Assembly (NCBI GenBank): GCA_041402125.1
Contig: JAWKSY010000007.1
Span: forward strand, 200,420-264,419
DNA: 64,000 nucleotides
Source of the DNA: JAWKSY01 sp041402125
Lineage (GTDB): Bacteria; Planctomycetota; GCA-002687715; DRQF01
Direction: 5' to 3'
Shown: positions 26,925-35,852 of the stretch, in pieces
Numbering within the stretch: the stretch's first letter is position 1
Layout: each line of letters begins with the position of its first letter
Notes under the pieces: generated by a model
Told to the model about the DNA's origin: nothing
Seen by the model: the letters and a program-made list of their open reading frames with translations, nothing else
Databases searched by the model: none
Program-made: the position numbers and the translations under genes

Positions 26925-28843
26925 ATGAGCAGGAAGGCAGGAATCGCCGGCGTCGCCGCGGTTGCCTGCCTTCTCTGCGTCTGGGCCGTCTGGCGGGCGA
27001 ACCGCGGCGCCGAGGACCGGCCCGGTCCGCGCCACGTCCTCCTCATCACCCTCGACACGACCCGCGCCGATCGGATGGGCTTCCTCGGCTATCGCGCCGG
27101 GGATCAGAGCCCGACGCCGAACCTGGACGCGCTCGCGGCCGAGAGCGTCGTCTACCCCGAGGCCTTCGCGGCCGTTCCCCTGACGCTGCCCTCGCACGCC
27201 ACGATCCTCACCGGACTCGAGCCCTTCGAGCACGGCGTCCGCGAGAACTCGGGCTTCGCGCTGGTCCCGCCGGATCAGCGTGACTTCCGCACCGCGGCGG
27301 AGCTCCTGCGCGAGGCCGGCTTCCGCGGCGCCGCGTTCCTCTCCGGCGAGACCCTCGACGCGCGCTACGGGCTCTCCGTCGGATTCGATCGCTACGAGGA
27401 CCTGTCCGCCGCCAACCGGCTCGGCGTGGCGGCGCTCGACGACCGCGACGCCGCCGCAACCACGGAGCTCGCCCTCGGCTGGATCGAGGATCGTCCCGAG
27501 CGGAGCTTCACCTGGGTCCACTACTTCGATCCCCACCAGCCCCTCGTCCACCACGGCCCCGACAGCGACCGGATGCTCGCCGCCGGCGCGACGCTCTACG
27601 AGGGCGAGATCGCCTGGATGGACCGCCAGATCGGGCGGCTCCTCCAGGCCTGCCGCGCCCGCGGCGAGTGGGACGACACCCTGGTCATCGTGGTCGGCGA
27701 CCACGGTGAGGGGTTGGGGGAGCACGACGAGGAGACCCACGGGCTGCTCGTGCACGACGCGACGATCCGCGTCCCCTTCCTCGTGAAGTACCCGCGGGGC
27801 CGGCGACCGGATGCGCGTCCCGCCTCGACGCTCGACGTCTTCCCGACCCTCGAGGACCTGCTCGGGCGGACGCCGACGCCCGGGAGGGGCGCGAGCCTCC
27901 TCCGCGAGGCGCCGGCCGGGCGCGGGCACTACGCCGAGAGCGTCTACTCCTGGCGCCAGTTCGGGTGGGCCCCGCTGCGGTCCGTCCGGGTGGGCGACTG
28001 GAAGCTGATCGCGGAAGGGGACGAGCGCCGCCTCTACGACTGGCGGCGGGACCCGGGCGAGCTCGAGGACCGGGCCGCGGCCCGACCGGACCTCGTGGCC
28101 TCCCTCGGCGACGAGCTCCGGCGGCTCCGGGCCGAGGCGCCGCCGCGGATCCGGGGCGAGGCGCGCCGGTCCGGGCCGGGGCACGTCCACGGCGGCTACT
28201 TCGAGTCGGCGTCGGACGACATCCCGGCGGAGCCGCGACCGGACCAGGAGGCGAGCCTGCCCCGTCCGAGCGAGCGCATGGGCGTCTACCGCGCCCTGGA
28301 CCTCCTGCGCCTCGAACTCGACCGAGTTCGCTCCCGGGAGGGAGGTGAACGCGTGGCCGCGCTCATCACCGCGCGGGGTCTGCTCGAACGTCTCGACGAG
28401 CGCGCCCGCGAGGACAACCCGGCCGCCGTCTTCTGGCGGGCGCGCGCCCGGCTGATCCTCGCCGGCCTCGACGACGAGGACGGTTGGCCGGCCGAGTTCC
28501 GCCGCGAGGTGCTCACGCGCTCGATCGCCGGATTCGGCGCCTACCAGGCGTTGCGTCCGCGGGACGGCCGCGCCTTCGACCAGGCCAATCTCGCCCGGCT
28601 CGAACTCCACCGCTTCGGGGGAGGCGAGGCGCCGCTCCGCGAGATCGAGGAGTCGGTGCGCGCGCAGGAGGGGCTCGGGCTCGCCGGCGCCCGCGCCTCG
28701 CCCTCCGCGCGCGCGCCCGCGCCGCGCTCGGGAACGTCCGCGAGGCCATCGAGGACGCGGACCGGGCCGTGCGCGCGGAGCCGGGAAACGCCACCTGGAG
28801 CCGTCTCCTCGCCGATCTGCGCGCCGGGCGGCGACCGCGCTGA
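26925..28843 (+). CDS. Membrane-anchored alkaline-phosphatase/sulfatase-fold hydrolase with helical C-terminal tail (frameshifted near the end)
   Basis: An N-terminal signal/anchor helix is followed by the sulfatase-type core: LLITLDTTRADRMGFLGY (metal ligand Asp), VPLTLPSHATILTG, HYFDPHQPLVHH and VVGDHGEGLGEHDE (Asp-His metal ligands). At the catalytic site the usual Cys/Ser-x-Pro-x-Arg is Thr87-Leu-Pro-Ser-His91. That points to a Thr-nucleophile branch (phosphatase or phosphotransferase-like) and argues against a formylglycine sulfatase. The last 200 residues are helical and TPR-like. The frame breaks near base 28690: REAIEDADRAV and the natural stop lie in the next frame, a one-base loss in GC-rich DNA. 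The gene follows the second exbD gene by 22 bases. Confidence 0.75.
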
Positions 28844-29049
28844 TCGCGATCCGCCCGCGGCCCGCTCATTTCCCCCTCGCGAAGTCCTTTCCTGTCGCGT
28901 GGGGCAGCAGATTCCGGTATCGTCCCCCGCGACCCGGACCGGGGGGGCCCGGACCCGGTCGCCCGCGCCGCCCTCGGGAGCGCGGTCGGATGTTCCAAGT
29001 CTCACGGTCCCATGTGCTTGAGTCGACGTGGTCGGGCCTTTCGCAAGGC

Positions 29050-29079
29050 TTGACACACTTTCTCGGGGTTATGTAGAAT
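29050..29079 (+). promoter_or_regulatory. Predicted strong sigma70-type promoter for secretin gene 2
   Basis: TTGACA (perfect), 18 bases, TAGAAT. A leader of about 180 bases follows. The part of the 422-base gap before it (28844-29049) shows no gene or clear structure. Confidence 0.65.
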
Positions 29080-29172
29080 CCCGCGCCTCCCGAGCACCGT
29101 GGGGAATCTCAACTAACGGTCCGACCGACCCTTAGGTGAGGTGGACAAGGGAATCCCGGAAACGGTACGCCG

Positions 29173-29225
29173 CGACGCCCGAGTGCGTCGTCGGTCGCGG
29201 CCGGGAAGCGACCCGTCGCTTCCGG
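29173..29225 (+). promoter_or_regulatory. Structured 5' leader of secretin gene 2 (two hairpins)
   Basis: Hairpin one pairs CGACGC (29173-29178) with GCGTCG (29185-29190); 14 of its 18 bases match the hairpin before secretin gene 1. Hairpin two pairs an arm at 29201-29212 with 29215-29225 (11 pairs, one bulged G) about 40 bases before the ATG. A shared regulatory role is inference. Confidence 0.35.
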
Positions 29226-29265
29226 AATCGCGAAGAAGAGAAGAGAAGGATCTCAGAGGTCAGAC

Positions 29266-31839
29266 ATGGACCAGCTGATCAGGCATCGATTCCTCGCCGT
29301 CTTGCTCGTCACGTCGCTCATCGCGCTTTCGGCCTGCTCGACCGAAGACGAGGGCATGGAGACGGAAGAAGGCGGCGCGATGATGGCGGAGTCCGCGGAG
29401 CCGATGGCGGGGGATGCCCCCTCCATGGCCGGCGGCATGCAGGACACCACTCCGCCGATCGCGGAGAAGTCCGAGGCTTTCGTCAACGCCTACCTGGCGC
29501 GCGCCGATCAGCTCGCCCAGGAGGGTCGCTACGCGGAGGCCAAGGATCAGGTGAACCGCGCTCTCGCCGTCGCGCCGACGAACGAGCGCGCGCTCGCCAA
29601 GCTCGCGGAGATCAAGGCCGCGCTCGGTGAGGCGAACGGCGCGAACGATCTCATGATCGAGGCCGTCGAGCACAAGAAGGCGATGCGTCAGCGCCAGATC
29701 GCCGACGTGAACGACGCCTACACCCGCGCCAACCAGGCCTACAACCTGGGCGAGTACGCGGACGCGAAGGTCCAGCTCGACAAGGCCAAGGTCACGATGG
29801 AGTACGACCCCTATCAGACGGACTTCGGGTCCCTGAAGGGCAACGTCTTCGATCTGTCGGCCGAGGTCGAGCGCAAGCTCGCGGCCGAGTCGGCGCGCAT
29901 CGAGTCCGAGAACTACGAGAGCGTCTACGGCGAGCTGCTCAACGAGGAGCGTCGCGAGCGTGAGGAGCGCATCTCGACCCTGAAGAGCTACACGCTGCGC
30001 GGCTTCGAGGCCTTCGAGCGCCAGGACTTCGACGCGGCCGAGGACTTCGCCCGTCGCGCCCTGAACCTCGCCCCGAACTTCCGCAAGGCGAAGGACCTGC
30101 TCGATTTCGCCCGTCAGGCGCGCCACGCCGCCTGGCGTGAGGCCTACTACAAGACCCGTCGCGAGCAGATCCAGCAGTGGAAGGCCGAGGTGCGCAACAC
30201 CCAGGTCCCCTGGCACCAGATCCTCCAGTTCCCGGACCGCGACGTCTGGGATCGCCTGACCGAGGCCCGCAAGCGCACCGGTCGCGTCCAGGAGGCGCAG
30301 GAGGACAGCGAGGCCGTCCGCGCGGTGAAGAACCGTCTCGCCAGCGAGACGGTGAGCTTCGAGTTCGCCGACATGACCCTCAACGAGGCGGTGCAGACGA
30401 TCCGCGACACGCAGAACGTCAACATCCTGCTCTCGAAGACGGCGCGCGAGGAGAAGGGCGAGGAGCCGGTCGACCTGACCGTCACCGACCTCAACTTCGG
30501 CGACTTCCTGAAGACCATGCTGGAGCCGCTCGAGCTCAGCTACATCTTCAAGTACGACATGATCTACGTCGTCGGGAAGACCGAGGCCTCCGGCAAGGTC
30601 TACCCGGAGGTCTACGAGGTCCGCGACCTCACCCTCCAGCTCCCGAACTTCCAGGCCCCGAAGCTCGCCCTCAACCCCGGCCCGGCCGGTGAGGAAGCGG
30701 CGGCGCGCATCTTCGGCACCCCGCTCGAGCCGACCCGCGACACCGAGCCGGAGCAGCTCGTCGAGCTGGTCCGCGACAACGTCGCGCCGCTGAGCTGGGA
30801 GATCGAGGATCGCGACATCTCGCTGAGCTCCGGCCAGCTCGTCGCGGTGACCACCGCCGACGTGCACAAGGAGATCGAGAAGTTCCTCGAGGACCTGCGC
30901 CAGTTCACCAAGCTCGTCGTCCACGTCGAGACCCGGTTCATCTCGATCCGCGACGGCTTCCTGAACGAGATCGGCGCCGACTGGCGTGACGGCGGCGGAT
31001 CCACCCCCGGCCAGATCGCCAACCTCGACGACGTGACCAACGGGGCGGAGGACGGCGCTTCGGCCGGCCTCGGCAACGGCGGCTCCGGTCAGGCCAGCCA
31101 GAACCCCGGCGCCGGCGCGTTCTTCCAGGACAACAACACGCTCGACTTCCGCGGCCGCACGGAGAACATCTTCAACCGGGCGCTGGGCTCGCTCCTGTCC
31201 TCGACGGGCGGCGCGACCTTCGGCTTCCAGTTCCTCGACGACATCGAGCTGAACTTCCTGTTCACCGCGGTCGAGAAGAGCGTCTTCGCCAATGTCCTGC
31301 GCGCCCCGCGCCTGGCCGTCTACAACAACCAGCGCGCCAACCTCACCCTGGTCAACCAGGTGACCTACGTGAAGGACTACGATGTCGAGGTCGCCCAGAC
31401 CGCCTACATCGCCGACCCGATCGTGGACATCATCCAGGACGGTCTGGTCCTCGACGTGCGCCCGACGGTCAGCCACGACCGCCGCTACGTCACCCTCGAG
31501 CTCCAGCCCACGGTCGCGATCCTCGGCCGCCCGATCCGCACCTTCGTGACGCCGCTCGCCGGCCTCACCACGACGGTCACGATCGAGCTGCCCGAGCTCC
31601 AGTACCGCTCGGCCGCCACCACCGTCAAGGTCCCGGACGGAGGCAGCGTGGTCATCGGCGGTCTGAAGAACGTCTCGACCGTCGATCGCCGCTCGCAGAC
31701 CCCGATCCTCTCGCAGATCCCGATCCTGAACTTCTTCTTCTCGAAGAAGGGCCGTTCGGACGAGATCAGCGACCTGATCATCGTGCTGCGGGTCGAGATC
31801 ATCGACCTCGAGGATCGCGAGCGCAAGCTCGCGCGCTGA
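29266..31839 (+). CDS. Outer-membrane secretin lipoprotein 2 (GspD/PilQ superfamily)
   Basis: 857 residues with the plan of secretin 1. Lipobox L-S-A-C gives lipidated Cys24; a Met-rich acidic linker with six Met spans about residues 30-60. TPR-like helices and coiled coil run to about 340, an STN-like domain to about 440 (SFEFADMTLNEAVQTIRDTQ, LSYIFKYDMIYVVG), then the secretin core: VVHVETRFISIRDGFLNEIG, PRLAVYNNQRANLTLVNQVTY, VLDVRPTVSHDRRYVTLELQP, GSVVIGGLKN and PILNFFFSKKGRSDE. The C-terminus continues only a few residues past the core, like secretin 1. A GA-rich stretch with AGAGG precedes the ATG and a strong terminator follows the gene. Confidence 0.88.
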   Translation: MDQLIRHRFLAVLLVTSLIALSACSTEDEGMETEEGGAMMAESAEPMAGDAPSMAGGMQDTTPPIAEKSEAFVNAYLARADQLAQEGRYAEAKDQVNRALAVAPTNERALAKLAEIKAALGEANGANDLMIEAVEHKKAMRQRQIADVNDAYTRANQAYNLGEYADAKVQLDKAKVTMEYDPYQTDFGSLKGNVFDLSAEVERKLAAESARIESENYESVYGELLNEERREREERISTLKSYTLRGFEAFERQDFDAAEDFARRALNLAPNFRKAKDLLDFARQARHAAWREAYYKTRREQIQQWKAEVRNTQVPWHQILQFPDRDVWDRLTEARKRTGRVQEAQEDSEAVRAVKNRLASETVSFEFADMTLNEAVQTIRDTQNVNILLSKTAREEKGEEPVDLTVTDLNFGDFLKTMLEPLELSYIFKYDMIYVVGKTEASGKVYPEVYEVRDLTLQLPNFQAPKLALNPGPAGEEAAARIFGTPLEPTRDTEPEQLVELVRDNVAPLSWEIEDRDISLSSGQLVAVTTADVHKEIEKFLEDLRQFTKLVVHVETRFISIRDGFLNEIGADWRDGGGSTPGQIANLDDVTNGAEDGASAGLGNGGSGQASQNPGAGAFFQDNNTLDFRGRTENIFNRALGSLLSSTGGATFGFQFLDDIELNFLFTAVEKSVFANVLRAPRLAVYNNQRANLTLVNQVTYVKDYDVEVAQTAYIADPIVDIIQDGLVLDVRPTVSHDRRYVTLELQPTVAILGRPIRTFVTPLAGLTTTVTIELPELQYRSAATTVKVPDGGSVVIGGLKNVSTVDRRSQTPILSQIPILNFFFSKKGRSDEISDLIIVLRVEIIDLEDRERKLAR

Positions 31840-31871
31840 GCGCCTCGCCTCCGGGCGAAGCGGAATGAAAG

Positions 31872-31895
31872 CGGCCCCCGCAAGGGGGCCGTTTT
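31872..31895 (+). terminator. Intrinsic terminator after secretin gene 2
   Basis: CGGCCCCC, loop GCAA, GGGGGCCG, then TTTT. A textbook Rho-independent terminator closing the first filament locus. Confidence 0.85.
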
Positions 31896-31910
31896 CGTTG
31901 GCGTGGGGAA

Positions 31911-32078
31911 GATGCACGTACGGTGCCAGTCACCGGATGTGCATCCCCTCGTGCGGGCCATCGTTCTGTTAGCCCGGGTCCGCGGGATGCACATCCGGTG
32001 ACTGGCACCGTACGTGCATCGACGTCGTGGCGTCGGTCCGCGGGATGCTCATCCGGTGACTGGCACCGTACTCGCATT
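31911..32078. repeat. Three copies of a 35-bp imperfect palindrome
   Basis: Copies: 31911-31945 (inverted), 31986-32020 and 32044-32078 (both direct, 58 bases apart). Copies one and two are exact reverse complements. Copy three differs from copy two at a few positions. The shared core is CCGGTGACTGGCACCGTAC, in which GGTG pairs with CACC. The two direct copies also share GGTCCGCGG nine bases upstream. The layout is that of a REP/BIME-like intergenic cluster, between a terminator and the HAD gene. No transposase is nearby. Confidence 0.8.
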
Positions 32079-32110
32079 TCCGCTCCATCGCGGCGGCGCC
32101 CGCTTCTTCA

Positions 32111-32122
32111 TAGAATCGAGCC
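32111..32122 (+). promoter_or_regulatory. -10 element TAGAAT six bases before the HAD gene ATG (leaderless-type start)
   Basis: TAGAAT, six bases, ATG, with no Shine-Dalgarno sequence and no good -35. It is the third case of this spacing in the window. Confidence 0.4.
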
Positions 32123-32860
32123 ATGCGCGGCGACCTCCAGGCGATCTTCTTCGACATCGACGACACCCTCTTCTCGACGACCCGATTCGCGGAGAAGGCG
32201 CGGCGGGCGAGCATCGACCAGATGATCGCGATGGGGCTCCGGGTGAGCCACGAGGACGCCTATCGGGAGCTGTCGGAGGTCATCTCCGAGTTCTCGAGCA
32301 ACTACGGCGCGCACTACGACAAACTGCTCAACCGCCTGCCGGAGGCCGCGCTCGAGGGGCTCAACCCCGGGCTGCTCGTCGCCGGCGCGGTCATCGCCTA
32401 CCACGAGACGAAGTTCCGCGAGCTCACGGCCTACGAGGACGTGACCGAGGCGCTGCGGCTGCTCGCGCAGACGCCGCTGCGGCTGGGGATCATCAGCTCG
32501 GGCCTGCGGATCAAGCAGGCCGAGAAGGTCGTCCGCACCGGGGTCTGGCGCTACGTCGATCACGACGCGGTCTTCTTCACCGACGAGGTCGGGATCGGCA
32601 AGCCGAACCCGAAGCTCTACCTGCGCGCCTGCGAGGAGGTGGGGGTGGAGCCCGCGCGGACGATGTACGTCGGCGATCACCCCACGCACGACATCGACGC
32701 CGCCAACGCGGCCGGCATGATCACGGTGTGGCATCACCGCGAGGGGCGCCACCTCGGCGTCCCGGGGCGGACCGAGCCCGATCACCTCGTCTACAACTTC
32801 CTCGACCTGCTGGGGGTCCTGCAGGACCACTACGGCTTCGCCTTCGATCTCCAACTCTGA
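32123..32860 (+). CDS. HAD-superfamily hydrolase, subfamily IA
   Basis: 245 residues with all four HAD motifs: FFDIDDTLF (nucleophile Asp11, acid/base Asp13), GIISSG (motif II Ser), GKPNPKLY (motif III Lys) and YVGDHPTHDIDAANAAG (motif IV Asp residues). The cap between motifs I and II is alpha-helical, as in subfamily IA phosphatases. It probably removes phosphate from a small cytoplasmic metabolite; the substrate cannot be named from sequence. Confidence 0.88.
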   Translation: MRGDLQAIFFDIDDTLFSTTRFAEKARRASIDQMIAMGLRVSHEDAYRELSEVISEFSSNYGAHYDKLLNRLPEAALEGLNPGLLVAGAVIAYHETKFRELTAYEDVTEALRLLAQTPLRLGIISSGLRIKQAEKVVRTGVWRYVDHDAVFFTDEVGIGKPNPKLYLRACEEVGVEPARTMYVGDHPTHDIDAANAAGMITVWHHREGRHLGVPGRTEPDHLVYNFLDLLGVLQDHYGFAFDLQL

Positions 32861-32924
32861 GGGACCCGATGGACCTCGTGCCCACCCTGCGCCGATCGCG
32901 AACCGACGCGAGGACCCCGAGGCG

Positions 32925-35852
32925 ATGAGTGACCGGACCGCCTTCCGGATCGGACTCCTGATCGCGGCCCTGCTCGCGACCTTCGCCTTCGCGCCGGTCC
33001 TCGACGCGGGTTTCGTCAACTACGACGACCCCAGCGCCGTGATCGAGAACCCCGTCATCACGGGACCGGGCGACGGAAACCTCGGGCGCGTTCTCACCGA
33101 ACGGCGCGAGGACGTCTACCTGCCGCTGTGGTTCGCGAGCTACTGGGTCGATCACGCGATCTCGGGACGCGAGCCCCGGGGCTACCACCTCGTGAATCTC
33201 GCGCTGCACGCCCTGTCCACGGCTCTGGTCGGGCTCCTCCTCTTCCGCCTCACCCGTCGTCGCTGGCCCTCGTTCGCGGCGTCGCTGCTCTTCGCCGTGC
33301 ATCCGGTCGCGACCGAATCCGTGGCCTGGGTGACGGAGCGCAAGGGGCTCCTCGCCCTGGCGCTGGCGCTGGGTTCGCTCGTCGTCTTCTTCGGCGCGAA
33401 GGAGGGGGAGGCGCGTTCCCGCCGCCGGCTCGCCGCCGCCGCCGCGCTCCTGGGCGCCGCGCTCCTCGCGAAGGCGACCGTCTTCGTGTTCCCGCCGATC
33501 GCGATGCTCGCGCGCGCCTGCGCGCGGCGGACGGTCGCGAGGCCTCGCCTTCCTTCCGCCCGCGCGCTGTTCTCGGCGTGGGGGCGACGGGCGTGCTGCT
33601 CCACTTCGTCGTGGCTCTCGACTTCGGGCACGGCCAGCTTCGCCGGCGAGGACGGCGGCGTCGGCCGGGTCATCGCGATGCTCGGCGTGCTGGGCCGCTA
33701 CGCCCTCCATCTCGCGCTCCCGGTCGGACTCTCGGTCCACTATCCCACGCCCTTCGGGGCCGGCTTCGGTCTCGACCAGGTCCACGGACTGATCGCGCTC
33801 GGCGCCCTCGTCGGCGCGGGCCTGAGCTTCCGCCGGTCTCCGGGCCCGATCGCCTTCGGCGTGCTCTGGATCGGCATCGCGCTCCTGCCCTTCAACAACC
33901 TCCTGCCGCGCTTCGGCATCCCGATGGCCGACCGCTACCTCTACGGCGCGCTCCCCGGCGCGGTCGCGGCGCTGGCGTTCCTGCTCGCGCGGTTCGGGCG
34001 CGGGCACGCCGGTCGCGCCGCCCTGGCGGGAGTAGTGGTCGCGCTCCTCGTCGCCGGGGGGATCGCCCTCTCGCGGCACGACTCCCGGAACTGGCGGGAC
34101 TCCGAGGCGCTGTGGTCGAACGCGATCGAGCACGCGCCGGCCGAGATGCTGCCCCGGCTGCAGCTCGGCGCGGCCCTCGAGGCGCGCGGCGCCGAGGCGG
34201 AGCCGCTCGAGAGCCGCCGCCTCGCCTCCGAGGCGGTGAGCCGCTACGAGGAGGCCCTCGCGCGCGCCCGCGGGCCGCGCGAGGCGGCCCAGGCGCGCGC
34301 CAAGCTGGGGCCGGCGCTCGTCCGGCTCGGTCGTCACGCCGAGGCGCTCGCCGTGTTCGACGCCCTCGAGGCGGCGCGAGCGCAGGGCCTCGTGAAGATC
34401 GAGGACGTCGAGCGGGACTCGCTCCGGATCAGCCGCTCGTCGGCGCTCATGGCGGAGGGGCGGCGGGAGGAGGCGCGCCGGGAGCTGCAGGCGGTGAGCG
34501 CCTCGCCCGAACTGCGCGTCGAGGCCCGGAACCAGCTCGCCGTGCTCGCCATCATCGAGGCCGCCGACGCCATCGAGCGCGCCGGCCCCGATGCGGAGGC
34601 TCAGACCGCGGCCTTCGCCGCCTACGAGGGCGGACTCGACCTCTACCGCGAGATCATCACCACCTGGCCGCGCCACCTGAAGTCGCGCACCGAGTACCTG
34701 CGCTCGCTCATCCGCGCGAACTGGATCCCCGACTACCTCATCGTGATCTCGCGGGAGGCGCGCCGACTCGTCGACGACTTCCCCGAGAGCGCCGAGGCCC
34801 ACTTCCTCCGCGCGCGCGTCTACGCCGAGGTGGATCCGAAGCTCGCGGAGGACGACCTCAAGATCGCGGCCCGCCTCGACCCGTCGCGCGACGACGTCCC
34901 GCTCTTCCTCGCCGACCTCGTGCGCTCGCAGGGGCGCAACAAGGAGGCGATCGCGATCCTCAAGATCGGCCGCCGCACCCGTCCGGACTCCGACGCCCTG
35001 CGCCTCGCGCTGGCCCAGAGCTACCTGTCGTTCGCCTACCACCACCGGAACACCGGAGCGCTCGATCTCGCCGCCGCCGCGACGGCCCAGGCACTCGAGC
35101 TCGACGCCGATCTGCTCGAGGCGCGGACGCTCCGCGGTGAGGTCTACTCGCAGCGCGCCAGCGATCCGAAGGGCGAGGAGGGCGATCGCATCCGCGCGCT
35201 CGAGGAGGCGCGACGTTGCTTCGAGGCGGTGCTGGCCGAGGCGCCCCGCGAGCCCCGGGCCCTCGCCGGGCTCTCGCAGCTCTACCGTCGCGAGGGTTTC
35301 GCGCGCATCTACGCCTCGATCGGCCGCGATCCGAAGACCGCGGCGGACCTCGCCCTCGAGGAGCAGGGCTACGACGCCTTCCTCAAGGCCGAGCGCCTGA
35401 CGCCGGGCGACGAGGACGGCGGCGGCCCCCGCACGATGATGATGCGTCACGCCGCGGACTGCGCGGATCGCGCCCGCGAGCATCTGCGCGCCGGCGAGAC
35501 CGAGGAGGCGTTGCGCCTCGCGGATCGCGCGGTGCTCTTCGATCCGGACGCGGCGCGGAACTGGGCCACGCTCGCGATGGTGCGCCGCCACTGCGCGCCG
35601 GCGGCGGACGTCGTCGCGGCCTACGAGGGCGCGCTCTCGCGGGACGCGAAGGATCTCGAGAGCCTCTACGAGCTCGGACGGTTCCAGTTCGAGCGCGCGG
35701 AGTGGGCGGCGGCGATCACCCGCCTGGAGGCCTTCCTCGCCGCGCTCGACGAGGAGCTCCGCGTTCTCCTCGAGGCCCAGGTCGAGTCGGCGCAGCGCAT
35801 GATCGCGGTCTCGAAGGAGAAGGCCGCGGCCGGCGGGGGCGAGGGCGGATGA
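32925..35852 (+). CDS. TMTC-like polytopic membrane protein with long TPR tail (local double frameshift)
   Basis: About 975 residues. Residues 1-400 are hydrophobic with the GT-C/TMTC pattern: FVNYDDPSAVIENP, YHLVNLALHALSTALVG, LLFAVHPVATESVAWVTERKG and LLPFNNLLPRFGIPMADRYLY. Residues 400-975 are TPR-like repeats. TMTC proteins are putative protein O-mannosyltransferases in animals; bacterial relatives are uncharacterised. Between about 33530 and 33640 the reading leaves the membrane pattern: the neighbouring frame gives GVGATGVLLHFVVALDFGHG there, so two compensating indels are likely. The start ATG follows GAGGCG; the stop overlaps rsmE (ATGA). Confidence 0.7.
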   Translation: MSDRTAFRIGLLIAALLATFAFAPVLDAGFVNYDDPSAVIENPVITGPGDGNLGRVLTERREDVYLPLWFASYWVDHAISGREPRGYHLVNLALHALSTALVGLLLFRLTRRRWPSFAASLLFAVHPVATESVAWVTERKGLLALALALGSLVVFFGAKEGEARSRRRLAAAAALLGAALLAKATVFVFPPIAMLARACARRTVARPRLPSARALFSAWGRRACCSTSSWLSTSGTASFAGEDGGVGRVIAMLGVLGRYALHLALPVGLSVHYPTPFGAGFGLDQVHGLIALGALVGAGLSFRRSPGPIAFGVLWIGIALLPFNNLLPRFGIPMADRYLYGALPGAVAALAFLLARFGRGHAGRAALAGVVVALLVAGGIALSRHDSRNWRDSEALWSNAIEHAPAEMLPRLQLGAALEARGAEAEPLESRRLASEAVSRYEEALARARGPREAAQARAKLGPALVRLGRHAEALAVFDALEAARAQGLVKIEDVERDSLRISRSSALMAEGRREEARRELQAVSASPELRVEARNQLAVLAIIEAADAIERAGPDAEAQTAAFAAYEGGLDLYREIITTWPRHLKSRTEYLRSLIRANWIPDYLIVISREARRLVDDFPESAEAHFLRARVYAEVDPKLAEDDLKIAARLDPSRDDVPLFLADLVRSQGRNKEAIAILKIGRRTRPDSDALRLALAQSYLSFAYHHRNTGALDLAAAATAQALELDADLLEARTLRGEVYSQRASDPKGEEGDRIRALEEARRCFEAVLAEAPREPRALAGLSQLYRREGFARIYASIGRDPKTAADLALEEQGYDAFLKAERLTPGDEDGGGPRTMMMRHAADCADRAREHLRAGETEEALRLADRAVLFDPDAARNWATLAMVRRHCAPAADVVAAYEGALSRDAKDLESLYELGRFQFERAEWAAAITRLEAFLAALDEELRVLLEAQVESAQRMIAVSKEKAAAGGGEGG

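Noticed and set aside
31911..32078. Possible CRISPR array
   Set aside because: Only three copies, one inverted, with unequal spacing and no cas genes. The palindromic unit fits a REP-like element.
32869..32928. A 19-codon ORF overlapping the TMTC-like start (ATGA), possible leader peptide
   Set aside because: No ribosome-binding site and no pattern of a regulatory peptide; Arg-rich content is expected by chance in this GC-rich DNA.
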